Below are positions 12,001 to 27,000 of a stretch of DNA of 64,000 nt, piece by piece. The stretch spans positions 36,771,282-36,835,281 of the forward strand of contig OZ018327.1 of the NCBI GenBank assembly GCA_963969495.1, written 5' to 3'. How positions within the stretch are numbered: the stretch's first letter is position 1; every line of letters begins with the position of its first letter. The translations under genes and the position numbers were made by a program. Source of the stretch: Ceratothoa steindachneri. Its lineage: Eukaryota > Arthropoda > Malacostraca > Isopoda > Cymothoidae. Under the pieces are notes generated by a model, which was given only the letters and a program-made list of their open reading frames with translations, was not told where the DNA came from and made no database searches.

Positions 12001-15000
12001 CACGGGATGTGCACTAAGAGATTCGAACGCAATAATAGAAGTGGTGTAGAAGCTTCGGCAACAGAGGCGTGGCGACAAGCATTGAGAGGTGGTGCCCAAA
12101 GGGTGGCGTGATTGGTAGAACCCGCATCATCATCAGACCGAGAGCTACATCGAGCTTTAGAAAGAGTTGCCTTGCCCTAAATCCAAAAGGCTTAGGGTAT
12201 GATTCGTATCTCGCACCGGAATATGTACCATCCAGATCGGCTGCGGAGAAATGTGAGAGGCGTTGGCGACTGAAGATGCTAGGCTCACGAGTACAAGCGC
12301 ATAATCCACTGTGTACTGCGTAAAGCGCGTGACATCTCTACAGCATCGACAAGTAGGCTCTAATAGGGGACGTGCGGAAGGCACTGGTCGCTAAATGGAG
12401 ACATATGGTGAATCGAGCCCACCTTCCGCAATACAGGCTAGGCTGTAGATGCGTAAGACTCGAATCCATAGTAAAGCTTCAAACGAACAAAGGATCGCTA
12501 GAAAAATAAGGCAGTAACCCTATAAGAACCCAAACTGCTGAACGTCATGGAATGAACGATATCCATGGCCCGGTTACGAGAGACCCTTAAGGCTACAAAA
12601 ATTGGGTTCCGGGATGAGGTGTCGTTCGAAAACAAGATCAAGGAAACGATTCGACTCTACCAAATCAAGGCGAACCCCTGTAGGAACCAGTCCGGTTCGG
12701 GGTGAAGTCGTAGATAGCGACAGAAATATACTACCATAGTCTTGGCCCCCCCAAAACGAAACCCGTGCGCTTCTGCATACCAAGAGTTGCGGTTCAGAGC
12801 TTGTTGGAGTCGAGTCTATAATAGAGCGCACCAAAAGAGATCAAAAGGTCGTCCACGTAGAGGGTAGCGAGAACATCTTCCGGCAGCACCAAGGTGATGC
12901 CGTTGATCCTCAGGGCAAAGACTGTGACACTGAGGACAATTCCCTGCGGGACGCCCTCTTTCTGCCCACTTGGACCGGAGCAGAGCCGAGCTCCCGCACC
13001 TGTACGCGGAATTGAGACTCTATCCGTAACTGAGATACAGATTGGGAGGCCTCGCAAATAGCATTTTCCATTGGAGTGGAACTTGAGGAAGCCGCACTGA
13101 GGAGCAAGCAAATAACCAAAGGGACTGGCTTCAGCAAGATCCTTCTGAGTAATGGAGGTTTTGGCTGTCAAAGGAGCACCAGACGGAGGTCCCTCCTCTC
13201 CTTGTGAATCCTCGCGACCACAAGCTACCTGAGGAGAAGCTTGCACAGGGGCAGATTCAGGTTTGGGTTTTAGAAGCGACTCAAGTTCGCTCCCATGAAA
13301 GATCCTGCCATCTGGTACTGGGCCATGTCCAGTTCATCGAGGCCTCCATGTGGCCACCCGCCTTCCATGGCATCACAGATCATATTCAAGGTATCTTCTT
13401 TAGTGTCGTCTCTAAGGGCCGGCAAGCCGACCTCCATCGGCGAAGAGTGTGGGGCAGGCCCGTAAGCCCCCTGCAAGGTGCATATGCCACATGGGGATGG
13501 TGAGAGGGGAAGCACCTCCACAGGTTGAAGTTGTGCCTTGTTTAACCTCGTTCTGCCCGGCACCTAGGTGGTAGGGGGGAAGGCGAGGCTGTGCTTGGAG
13601 GTGGATCTCCATGCGCCTGCACTCGCCCACTATTTCCTTCAGTTATAAAAAAAAATGAATGGAAATTACCTACTAAGACCTCACAATGGCTTGAAAGGTA
13701 AGCGAAATGAGTCCATAGGATCAGAAAATTCCCCAATGTGATCATTTACACGCTCAGGCCACGGGTTCGAACTAAGATGGATCTTAACAACCTGGCCCAC
13801 CAGTCAGGCAAATTTGTCCTCGAGCTTTGATCATAAAGGTACTCCTCCAGGTACCAAGTGGAACAGGCTACGCAGTGTGCCACAGGGGGAGGGGGGGTAA
13901 TGTGACAATTTTTTTTTTTCAAGGGGCTATCTGGCGACTGCCCACTTGGGCATAAGTCGCCGCAAACAAACAGCCCAGTTCTAGGCTACTTTAAAATAAA
14001 AATTTTAACAGAAACAACAATAAAAAGGGGATAACAATCAGGTCGCAAGCTCTGGCGTCGGGGGGAGGACCCCCTTCCCCCGTCGCAGGAGCCTGCGACC
14101 TAAAAAAAACAAGTTAAATACAAGGGAGAAGGCCGGCCTCCCCCCAAAAGTCAACAAGTCCACCAGTCATGGTGCACGCACTCGTCCCGAGTACAAGGGA
14201 CAGGCGGTAGCGACCCCGCCCATCCCGGTACCGGGACAGGTAACGTGCGCGAAGATCACCCAGACCTGGACATTCGACAAGAATGTGCCAAACAGTCTGG
14301 GGGACGACGCAGTCGTCGCAATAGGGCACATGCGAGCGCTCCATCAAATAGCGATGCGTCACACGAGTGGGTAATGTGACATAAAGCCACCACCCATCAT
14401 ATTTCCCACACCAAATCGGCTATTCATAGGTCCATGGGTTCTATTCATTATAGCATCTCTCCCGGCAGGGTTCAACTCTGCTGCCCCCCCCCCCCCCCTT
14501 CACAACTTCGAGCTCTCACTTACCGTATTTGAAATAGCAGCCAACAATTTGCCCTGAAATTCGCACAAGCCGTAACACGCTCCTTTGATTTCCTTCTCAG
14601 CCACCTGAAATGAGGGAATCCCAGTTAAGGAGGGGGGTCGTGGGTGTGGGAACGGGAAGGGGTTGACCACCGATCCCCCACTCATTTAAGATACGTATTT
14701 TTCAGTGGGGTTGGACCTACGGGTTAACGTGGGAGCCAATCCACGGGGTCGACCTGATTCCTGCCACGTAGACGAGTGGGCTCTACTGCTGTGGCGTTGG
14801 TCCCCGGGAGCAGATGGAATCTCTGCTCCCTTCGACCGCTTGGGGAGATTAAGGGAGAAAGCTTTTGATACTAAGTGGGGCAGCGTTTTCTGTGGGACTG
14901 TCCCGAGGGACCAGGTTTAGGTGGAGGGAGGCTGTTGCATGCTGTGGGGGGGATTTATACCCCCCCCCTTTCTCCCGTGCTAGCGGCCCATGAAGCAGCT

Positions 15001-18000
15001 AGGAAGAGGAGAGTTCACTGCAGCTTAACCTAGACCAGAATTGCATCCGAGTGGGGATGGGGGGGTCGTCTCATATCCACTTGGAAATGACGTGACCCCT
15101 GCATTTTTTCTTTCCTACAGGGTGGTTAGAGTAACAACCCTTACCTGCTGGGTTGCTGCGGGTTAACACCTCCCCAAGCCAGCAGGTTTTCAGCCTACAC
15201 AGCGGGGGGAGGGGACCTCACGTTGTATCCTACCACTCGGCTACGTTATGGTAATAGGCCGAAAGTGCGCCGAGATCCCCAGAACCTCTTTGGATAGTAA
15301 ACACCAAAGTTAGAAGGGGATAGACAAGGGAATGCAATCAAGAGTAGAGATAGGAGAGTCCACTAGAGTATGGAGGGTGATGAACTATTATCATAACCCG
15401 GCAATGCGTCGAACCAGGAGGATGTGCAATCCCTCCCGGTGCCATGGGTAGCGAACTAGGCAGGCTACCCACCCCGCGGGCCTTTAATCCAAGGTAGAAA
15501 AAGTAAAGAGGGAATAGTCTCAGGATAAGTGGGTACATACAGGAGGAAAAGGAACGCACCAGCTTCCCGGGGCATTGTCAACGGGTACAATACAACCCAG
15601 TGATACTCGGCCCGTCCCTATTTGCATTGGACATGCCCCTCCTCTGGATACCGAGCGTAACAGTCTAAACAGGGTCCCCTCCACCCCCCTGCAGGGTAGT
15701 AGTTGTGGTTATGGGTGACTAATGGGGGGAGGCCCTGCGGGGTAGTGGAGGCTATGGGTGACTTGAATAGATGGGTTATGGATAACTCAATGGGGGTGTG
15801 GGTAATGAGCGACTCCTCTGCCAACGGTAGGGGGATGTCCACCCCCACCCACCCACTCACAGACGCCCTCTAATACCCTCCATTATCAGCACCCGAGTGA
15901 CGAGACGGGAGACAGATGCAACCAACGAGAGAATTATTTTTAGTAGAAAACGAAGGGATGGACAGACAGAAGGAAAAAGAGAAGAGTACATCTCGAGTAG
16001 AAGGTTTCCAAAGACCTTTATAAAGAAAGTGGTGAAGTTAGGAGCAGGGAAAAATGGGTGAAAGGGGGGATTTTTCGCTTTCAAAATTTTAAAGCAAAAA
16101 CCAATAGGGGAATCTCTGCCAGAGTGTGGTGAAGATGGACCAAGTGAAAATGCCTCGCACTAGCAGGAAAAGTGAAAAGTTACACAATCTTGGGGTATTA
16201 TCTCCTCCCGGAAAATGAAGGCATCACTGCCGCAACTACCAACTCAACAGTATAATCCCCCCCCCCTTTAAGGGCTACATGGCGGGAACTACCCTCCATT
16301 AAATAAATATGAGCACGATACACTGAGTAGCGTTGATGCGCACCAACCCTATGTATAGGAAAGGGACTGATGATCTACAGCAAGATTTTCATAATCGGGT
16401 GGCTGCTTGTCAGCCGCACCCACCGCCACCGATCGAGCACCGCCCCTTCGGCAGATCTTGTGTTACCTCACCCTTCCTTCCACCTTAATCTTCGCCTTCC
16501 TCTCATTCTCGTCCTCCTCCTCCACCATTCTTCAGCCACGGTAGTCCTCATCATCTCTTCGATACCTCTACTACTTTTTAACTCCTCGCTTATTCTCTCA
16601 ACGCTCCGCTCACCCATGGCAACATTCTCATGTCAACCACTGCTGGGCTCTCTTTATAGGTCAGCGTTGGCCTACAAGTTTACCTTTTACTTGGGCTACG
16701 GATTAGCAGAGTGGAAACACCGGTTCTCATTTTTGCGTAGTTAAGCTACATCGGGTGTGTCGTATACGCTGTAGATACCAGTGGGTTCGGATCCCACGTT
16801 AATCAGTAGTCCCCTGCTGAGAAATAAAAGGCATCTTAAATGGAGGGAGAGGCGGTAAAACCTTGAATATTTTTTTTTAGTTTTTACCTTCGCACTTATC
16901 CTCTTATCGCCACCTACTCCCGATATTTTCTTCCAGTTACCCCGTGTTAATGGAATCCTGTGGTTTTATTTCAATATTCCATTTTCTCTCACATGCGATC
17001 ACAGGTATTTAAATTATTTCACTTCAACTTGGCTGTCTTAGTTCATTCCACTAAACCACTCTATTCTTCCTACTACTTTTTATGTCTCCACTCCTTCAAT
17101 CAGCACAATGTCACCCGCAAAGAGCACATTCTTTCAGGCCTACTCCTTGATGTCCATCACCAACATCCATCAGAAGGTAAAAAATATATGGGCTTAAAGC
17201 AAAACCTAGATGCAATCCAACATTCACTCCAAACTTCTCTTTCTAACATCCGCAATAATCCTCACACACAGATACTCCTTCATACAAGTCCTTTATCAAT
17301 TTCACATATTTTCTGCAACACTTTTCTTTCTGGCGGATGTCCAAACTTCATGCCTTGGTATACACTCGCAAACTTTCTCTTTGGATTAGCATAGCGAACA
17401 TTATACGAAACGCCTTTTGTTTCTCAAAGCACAAATCGTATGTTGTTCCTCTTCCCGGCTTGAATTGTCATCTATCTCCAACGTATGGAACCTAGTTGTC
17501 TCAGTGACCAACCCAGTCTTTAGCATAATTCTTTCTTTTTTCTTTTTAAGAGCCCATCTGGCGACTGCCGACTTGGGCATAAGTCACCGTACTCACTACG
17601 ACTAGCCTACATTAAAAAACAAATAAGTAATTAATAAATAACAAGGATAAAACATCATAGACTAAAAACAAAAAGCTAACAAGGAAACGCGCTCCAACAT
17701 CGGGGGTAGCTTCCCCCTCGGTGCAGAAGCATGCGACCCACAACGAACGGTAAAAAAAGGTGGAGGCCAGCCTCCTCCAAAAAGTCGTATAGTCCGCACG
17801 TCGGTATGCACGAACCAGTCCAGAGTAGAAGGGACAAGCGGTAGCGACCTTCCAGTTACCCGTGCGTGAAGATCACCCAGACTGGGACATTCAACAAGAA
17901 TGTGCCGAACGCAGGCAAGAGGTCCATCAAATGGCGGTGCGTCCCGTGATTTAGCATAATTCAGTCAAACGTACTTCATGAGGGTTGGCCACTATAATCA

Positions 18001-21000
18001 ATCCCTTGCAAGGACAGACTCCACCTGGCTGGGTCACTGTGAACATCACCTGGACCTCTCGGATTACCAGAAGAGGCTAAGATTTCCCCACCCGGGATGC
18101 CTGTGCTGAATACAACACTGCACCCCACACAACTACTATGAGTTATGGAACGAAGAAACAACACAATATACACCCCATGAGGGCTCTGGGGGGAACCCTA
18201 TACAGACTGCATCTTTCCTTAGACTCTCTGGGTCGCTGGGCTATACAGCCTGAGGAACAACATACAATATTACCAAGGAAAATCTGCTCAAAAGCAGTGC
18301 GGAGTGGCCAAGGCTGGATCTTACTCAATGGGCCGACATTGGAACGATCCTTCTTAAAAGCAGTTCGGAGTGGCCAAAGAGGCGTTCGACATCAACGGGA
18401 CATTAAACTCACATTATGAACAGGTAAAGAGACGCACCTGTGTAAGCTTCGAGTCTTGATAGGCGAAGAGAACGATCCTGCCTTGCTTGGGCTCCGATTC
18501 CTCGGGGTTGACGATGGCGGTGCCCACTGCATAGTACACCGTCGCGTCGTCCTTCAATTTCGTTGAGCAGATGCTGACGACGTACTCGCTTGGATGGAAC
18601 GAATGACAATGTAGGACTGTACAGACCAAAAAAATAAATAAAAACATTAGCAATCACACCATAAAGATGTCTCGTCAGTCGTTCCCATCCTCAGCCTGAA
18701 AGCCCTTAACACATTCACGGGTCCCTCGAGGGGGAAATCAAATATCTTACTGCATCCTGAAATATTAAGTAAAATTTAGTCAACTTGACACACATTTGCG
18801 TCCAGTGGCACATAGTAATCCACCATCCATCAGGCGGTATTAAGTGTATTAATAAACTCGTGCATAAACTTTTTTTTTGTCTCACTATAAAAACAACCTA
18901 AGTTTTATTTAATTAAAAGGAAAATGGCGTCTTTGTGTGGCGACGGAAAAGAATGCTCTCGGCATGGCGTCAGTGGCGCGTCATAACCATAGTGTGACCT
19001 GATACATGGGTGAAATATATGAAAACACTGGGTTAAGAACCCACTCTATTGTATATAATTAAATGAATACATTCAGTGACTGGTTTGAGTACGGAATAGA
19101 GGATTAGCCGCGTTTAGGCATTGATGGGCATCAACTGTATCTGTGAGACTGCTTTTATTCATTCTCTGAGACCAACCGACAAGACCATCTTATTAATGAT
19201 GACAATAAGGAAGAGAAGACAGAAAAGGTGAAGACCGGGAGGTTTTCTTTTTTATTCTAAAGAAAAGCGAAAACTAACACGGGCAAATCCACCATAAGGT
19301 TCCTGAAGAAGGTCGCCCAGAAAGTGGTGAGGTTAGGGGACGTGGTAGTTTGATGCATAAGTCAGCGGAGTTCCAAAACAGCCCTCAGAAGTGGAAATAT
19401 CATCATGAGCCTCACCCTCCCACACACAAAGTGGTCGATGCAGTTCATAGCCACATAAATTACCCTCCCCTTCCCATGCCTTTATAAAAGGACAAGGCCA
19501 CCCAAATTGGCCCTTTATAGTGATGGTGGCCTAGGTTGTAGCATCTCATCCAGTACAGTTTCCCCTTCATCTCACAAACACATCTGCAATTTTCATCTTT
19601 TAAAAACATTCACTACATTCACTCTCACTGGGGTTCACCCCTGGCCAGGTCTCAAGCATGCACCCCCTCCCCCGCACACCTATTATCCACCTCTCTGTCA
19701 GCCTTTTCTAATATTCACACAATCAATCCACCCTGACACTTTTATATTCTCTCCCTGAGTCTATTTTCATCTCCATTCTTCGTACATGCCTATAACACCT
19801 CAGTCGCAACCTCATTCATCAGGCCAAAATGAAAGGACTAGGAATGCTAGGAGCTAAGAAAGGCTACAACTCTCTTAACTTTGTTTCATTCTACAATGAA
19901 AGTAGGTTCTTTTGTAATAAAATAACGTCACTCGATCAACATGAGCCACGAGACAACTCAGTGGCAACATCAACGACGAGAGGCTCCAAAGTCGAAACAA
20001 AAAGTGTCCCTCCCTTGCAACATAAGGAAAAACGTGACTCAGTCGCAACATAACAGCCAAGAGACGTCACTCAATCGTATGAACGATAACAAGGGACCCT
20101 CAATGATAATATTAGCATGAACATCATCACCGTCAGAGTAAACAAAAGACATCCTTCAATCCTAAGATCCGACAAAAGACGTTCCTCAGGGCAACAAGAA
20201 TGATAAAAGATGTCAGTCGCTACACAAAGGCCAAGAGACGTCCCTTAATCAAATGAACAACAGGTATCACTCAATTACATCATCAGTCAGAGGGAGGAAA
20301 CAAAGGACGCCCCCTTACTCGCAAGATAAATAACAAAGGACATCGCTAGCATCAACGCTTTCAAAAGTGACGTCAGATGGTTCTAACATGCCCTTCAAAT
20401 GTCCTCGCAAAGAAACACATCGAACCTTCAAATGTGTTTTGAGAAATAATTATTAAATTGTGGGTTTCTATTTCTTGTCCGGGTTCTGGTGGCGACTGGA
20501 TGGAGGGCTTCAGGAGGGTAGAGGTGTTGGAAGAGAGCGAGGTAGAATTGGCCCCTAGAGAGGCACATTGGGTATTGCTCTGCTTCACAGTCCCACTCGC
20601 ATCCATCACATCCACTCGCAGAGTCAGGACACCGAAAGTCTGGAAGGCAAAGATTAATGGATGGAACACTTTTCAGTATTTCAGTTGTTGTTGTTTTTGT
20701 TTACATCTCATCATCGTGTTAAGTAACAGGCGCAATCGCAATACCTAGTACTTAAACTCTCAGTCTATACTTATTGGGATACATTAATATAAATACAAAT
20801 ATACATGCAAAAATTGTTTTTCAGTAAAGTGGTGCGGTTAAGGTATATGAAAATCTGTGTAAGGCATATAGCGTAGCATAAGTAGGTGACACAACCTCTT
20901 CACCTTTGAATATCCTGATAACAGCTTGGGCTGTGCCCCGATCGGGATAGGGTTCCATGAGTTCCTACCCAACTCACATCCTACTCCTTTCATTTTCTCC

Positions 21001-24000
21001 TCTGTCTTTCTTCGAAGAAGTGTGGATAATCTCAAAACATGCTTGAGACATAGAACTCAATCCCAGTCCTGCCACCACACAATACACAGAAATCAGGATG
21101 CCATTAAGTGCAACCAGTGTAAATCTACATGAAAAAAAAAACCCAAAACATAACAAAAGAAGAGCCAGCGCCAGTCACCCAGAGCCATCAAATCCCTCAA
21201 AAAATCCAAGCCATCTCCAACGCACACCTAAACAATTCCGCCATCACACAACCTCCTAATCTGGAAAGAAGCCCAAATCAAACCAATACTTAAGACATGG
21301 AAACCCTCGACACAAAACACTAAAAACTATAACACAAAAGAATAAGTCCAAACATTCACCAATCTCAAACGCATATTTTCCCCTCCAAAATATCACTCAA
21401 CGATGACTCACCTCACAGAACTCTCACAACACATAATCGATGGCTTCAACACGCAACCCCCCCTCCCTCTTCAAGAACAATCTTACGTGTCATAGACATA
21501 AACAAAGACTTAAATACAGTACCAAAACACCCCCTCCCCCCCTGAACACAACCCTCACCAACAATCCCCCCAAAATGGCTAACAAACTTTATCTTTGAGA
21601 AAAAGCTCAAGTGACACACAAAACAACCCGAATCATGAGGCTTTACAGTGGGGTCCCCTAGGGAGCCATACTTTCATCCCTACTTTTCAATTTATTCACA
21701 CAATCTCTCCAGATGATATCTCAATCAGTGCACAACACACATTAGTCTATACAACAAGCAGAACACTAAGAATACAAACACAGTGAAACACTAGCTCATA
21801 CAAAAACTGCATAACAACCTCTTCCCCCAAATCAACCATTACACTTTTCACACATTCCCTAAACAAACCCTCCAGTCTTGGAAATCATATTAGAGACCAA
21901 CATGACACTCAAAACTCACATCACCAAAATCACACAGAAACAAGGCCATAAAGAAATTCAACATCCTCCTAGCACTATCAAACATCAAATTCGGACAACA
22001 GGAGACACTCATCACATTATACAACCGAAACCAACACTACCAAACGACAACCTAATAAAACATCCCTCACCCAAAGACACATGAATACTCTACCATTAAT
22101 CACCCTAAACACCCCCCCCCCTTGCCCCAAAATACATCAATCAGAGAAATCATTACACCCGACACAGTCATCCTATCCTAACTAAGGTCAGATCATCCAA
22201 CACAATAAACGTCACCCCATCGCCACCATGCACCAGATGCAACCAAACACCATCTCCTTGACAGCCCGAACCTCAGACACGCATACATCCACCCTGGGTA
22301 AGTGTTGACCTTCCTAGGGGGCCACCTACCTCACAGAAGAGCTTAGCGGGCTGGTATGAAAGCTATTACTAAACTGCAACTCAGTGTGAAGGAAGGCCTA
22401 GGTACCAGATTCAACCAAAGCCCAGACATCAAACACCTATTATAGACTGCCCAAAGCTGACACAAGCACGCATTACACATAATACCGCCTCTCTTAGGGA
22501 CCTGTGTGTTAGAGTTGAGGTATGGAGTGTATGTAGAAAGGTTGCGTAAATGTTGTTGGTGGAATGTAATAGAAATAGGGGTTTTACTTTTAACCTATTT
22601 GTATATTCTTTATTATTTGTTTAAGGAAATTGTTAGAAAATTACGAGGTAGGAAGGACGTCATGTTGATGACGTCACTCATAAAGCGAGTAGAGATATGT
22701 GCATTTGTTTGGGTTTTTCGGTAAGTTAGCGGATGCAGTGAGGTTGATAAGTTGTATTGAGAGGGAGCTCCTATGTTTCTGAGTTTGCTACTGTTATTAA
22801 GGAGGTTCTGGTTCTGGTAAGGTTGTTGATTCCTTTATGTAGTTATTGGCTAACCAATTATTATTTGGCGAAGTATGTTTCGGAATTTGATTTTAAAGAA
22901 GCTAAGCCGAAGAAAGTTGCCTGCGCCGAGAGTTAGAAGTAAGAGGTGGGAGCGATTCGAACTTCTACGAAGTATACAGTAGTAGAGTCATTAAGACCCA
23001 CCCAGGAAGCGCTGTGCCCTTCTTAGAGGCCACCCACCTCGCAGGCAGGCAAGTAATTACGGATAGGGTTGGGTGCTTTTTTAAAAATAATTTAGAGCAA
23101 AAACCAAGGAGCGCGTCTCCTTCAGAAAGTTAAGGAGAGATCTGTAAATAAGATGAATGAAATAAAAATGGGTGAAAGATATATAGCAGCAGATCCACCA
23201 GCGAACATCGGGGACAGGAGGGCACGCAATATGGTATCTTAAGAAAGGAATGCTTTGCTGAGGGTGCAGGAAGCTCTATTACTTGGAGGATGGACACCCC
23301 TCCCCAACACAAGGCAAGGTTTTTGGCATGATTCAGTCGGGTCTTGAGAGAGACGTCTGGGTAAGGGGTCATTACTCCATCACCTATACACCTTTCCCAC
23401 CATATGGCATGGTGTCTGGCACCCTACACTTATGGACACTGTCGTGTGATGACAATGGTATTCAGAAACGTTTTACTTGAGGGACTGTTGTATTGAGTGA
23501 TTATTTGGGAAAATGTTGACAATCAACATGGGCATTGGTGTCGTTGAGAAAACACACAGAGGATCGAGGATGAGAAGATTAGCACGAGTCACCCTCGAGT
23601 GCATAATGTAGGACAACCTTGAGGAGACTCACATTCGCACAACAGAACATTTACAGGTGTGAACTGAGGAACCGTCGGAAACAAACTGGTGGGCATGGAA
23701 CCTCGTGCGAGACCCACGGCCCTGCGGGAAGTGTCTAGAATAGCACAAGCAACCATGCTACAGCTGACATCTGGCTTAAAAAAACTTAGCGTGTTCATCT
23801 GGGGGCAACCAGTGAGGGTAATTCCATCCCCCCCAATTTATTTCCAATACACTATTATTTTCTCTCTAAGTTTAGAAAGGCAAGTTAAGTTAAAGTATTA
23901 TATTTAAATAAGTATTCATATATTTTTTTAAAATCTGTATTCTCCAGATATAAAAGTTTTCTAAATTTAATATAAAGAAACCTGATTTTTTCCCCCTCAA

Positions 24001-27000
24001 AAATAAAGAAAAAAAGGGACCCCCAGTTACAAAATAATTGCAAATATCTAGTAAATTTGAATTACCAGAAGTCAGTATGTTCACAAAAGTTGAATATAAA
24101 TAACGTGCTTTACATAAGACCTGTTATCTGTTTGTAATAAGTTAATATCATGTACCTTTTTCTGAAATTTACATGGTTCATTCTCATAATAATCTTTAAA
24201 TTAGTAAATTTTTTCAAATGTTTCATTTAGAAATTTTTGGAGGGGAAGAATTCCGTTCTGCTCATGACTTCTGGAACATTCTATTCATCTTAATTTCATA
24301 GCTATATTTTTGTATATTCTCCAGATGTCTATATTTTTATTGAGAACACTCATGCAAATTACCAGTCCTTGAATTTGACTGCGGGATAGTCCGTTGTTTG
24401 GGCTTTGCAGCATTTATTTTCGGCACTATTCATTCATTCATTCCTGACTTCTGGAAAATTTATCGGCTTTTATTTTAGGATCCCTTCTTGGGTTTATTTT
24501 TGTCTAATCTGAGGAAAACATCTTTGTGGCGTTTTTGGATTGTAAATATTCTTTTCATGTAATAGTTTAGTTTCTTAAATAAATCTATTTTTATAACATT
24601 GTCAATTAGTAACCCAGTTACTTGAAACTCTTAAGCTTCTGTCCCTTTGTTCCTTTTCCTAAAGTCTGTCCTTTGCTCCTAGTTTCTTAAGTTCTGCATA
24701 ATCTGGAACATCAAACCTGTTTAAGTTTTTCTTCTTCTATTCACTCTTCTACCAACTCCTTTCCTATTTTTATAACCTTGTCAATTAGTAACCTAGTTGC
24801 TCAAATATTCTTAACTTCTGCTCCTTTATCCTCTTTTCTTAAGTTTGTCCTTTGTTCCTGATTTCTCAAGTTCTGCATAATCTGAACATCAAACTGTTTA
24901 AGTCTTTTTCTTATTCAGTCTTCTTCCATCTCGTTTCCTATTTCCTTTTTAAATACTTCCCTGAGTTATCATTTGGACTGGATTTACACCCTGCTCAAGA
25001 AACCTCTTGAACAAATCCAGTCTTCTTGTTCCATTGACCAAATCTGATCAGCAACAGTGCTTTGGGTAACCCAAGAGAGGCCCACATCCTCAGGGACCCA
25101 AAGTGAGCCACCAATAATTTTACAAAATATTATGTATGCAACATCTGGTAGATTGCGTGCTCTCTAAGACCCAAGTCCTGCCAGTGGATCAATGGATACG
25201 TCACTCCCCACACTTTCTTTGCACATCTCTTCTTACAAACTTTCTGGCAAAGATGCTCTTGTTATTTTTCGCGTCATAATTTTAAGAATCTAATAGCTCA
25301 AGCCCCATAATTGGAGGGGGGGTGGTGGTGGTTTACCTCCGTCTCCTCTTGATAAGCGATTCGGCGGGGGGTCTCTCCTAGAGGAACGGTCCGTATATGA
25401 AGCTTCTGTATCTCGTCGATAGTGCCAATTGTGATCCCTTCGCTCGTCGCCAGTGCCAAACTGCAATAAACCACATTTTAGTAGAAAGATCAACTTAATG
25501 CGCTTCAATCGTAGGTCATGGAATGTATAAGGAACATGTGTGGAAACACTTGGTTTAATCAAAGTTAAACCAGATCGGGTGAGGGTAATGACCAGATAAG
25601 AGTTTTGATTCAATTTTAATTATATATACCAAATGTTACACAGAAACAGGAGAAGAGAGATCTTACATGAAATGACCCAGAGAAAATCCACAAGAAAACT
25701 TCCCCAACACATTTCCTTTATCAGGCAGCATAAGCCTGAATGTGACAGATGCTTGCGAGTTTGCAGGCCAACCACAACTCACCGATAGTTTTTGGTTGTA
25801 CAAAAAGAAGGGATGTGTTCACCTTGCGGCAGACATATAAATATATATATACATACAAACACCGAGTACCAACAAAGATAGAAGTCATCCCTCTTTAATA
25901 TCACATTCCTTTCCTTAACCCCACATTTATTTACTTCACTTTGTGCTCTATACAAAAAGATATTAAACCGCTATAGCATCATCACACAACCTTGCTTTGC
26001 ATAAATATATTAATAACTTTACAATTTATAAAACTTTCAAGCCATACTGTTATTACTCTAAACAAACTAACGAGGGCATCTCTACCAGAAATGTTAAGAA
26101 AGCAGTGAATATAAGGGGAAGTGAAAATGTGTGGATAAATAGACGCAGATCTACCAAGAGCTGTGAGAGCATCCAATCCTTCAAATGTCAGATGCAGCAT
26201 GGATGCCCATACTACAATGCATGCTCTGCAGGGGGCAACAGTCATACAATTATTGTATTTCATAGTTTTAACCACCAAGTCGCACTGGCTGAAACATTGC
26301 ACTGGGATATCTGAACCTAACCGCAATGGAGGAAGGGGGGGGGGAACCTCAGTGGAGAGGACGGACAATCATTTATATTATTTATAGCAAAAAAATGGAA
26401 GCGATTGATGTTATGGTGCGTAATAAGTGGAAGTGATTTGATGTTAAGGTGTGTAATAAGTGGAAGTGATTTGGTGTTATAGTGTGTAATAATTGTAAGC
26501 GATTTGATGTTATGGTGTGTAATAAATGGAAGTGATTTGATGTTATAGTGTGTAATAAGTGGAAGTGGTTTGATATTTATTAAGAGGAAAGGATTTGATG
26601 TGTAAGGAAAAGTGATTTAATGGATTGGGAGGTAAAAAAAGAGAAAAGGCCTCGGCAACCGTGCCACGACGGGGCAGAAGTCCCCCGCGTCGAAGTCAGC
26701 TGACGGTGGAATGTACGCAGAAATGATAGTATACCTCCTATCCAGGTGCAGCTGCACAGCCACTGCCTGAAAGGATGTATCTAAAGAGAAAGGAAGAACG
26801 GAGACATCATGCCGGGTGTAAACCGCACATCCCACAGCCCGGCCATCCCGCGGTGGTGGGGTCGCATGACCCTTGTACCACGGGAGGGCGGGCAGGGGGC
26901 ACGCGCCTAGCATGGTCTCCTGCAAAAAGATAGCTAACGGGGAACGGGACGAGACGAGCCTCCGCAGCTCCTCCCAGTTAGCCCGGATTCCACGGCAATT

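Noticed and set aside
16370..16744. 124-codon ORF as a membrane protein
   Set aside because: Leu/Ser-rich composition arises from CT-rich low-complexity DNA; no homologous pattern.
16770..16800. tRNA gene from a GGTTCGGATCCC-like T-arm
   Set aside because: No acceptor stem, D arm or anticodon arm could be folded around it, and the same sequence recurs in a dispersed repeat.
22506..22724. 72-codon ORF with a hydrophobic segment as a small gene
   Set aside because: Flanked by LINE ends in an intron, AT-rich, and no supporting motif or signal.
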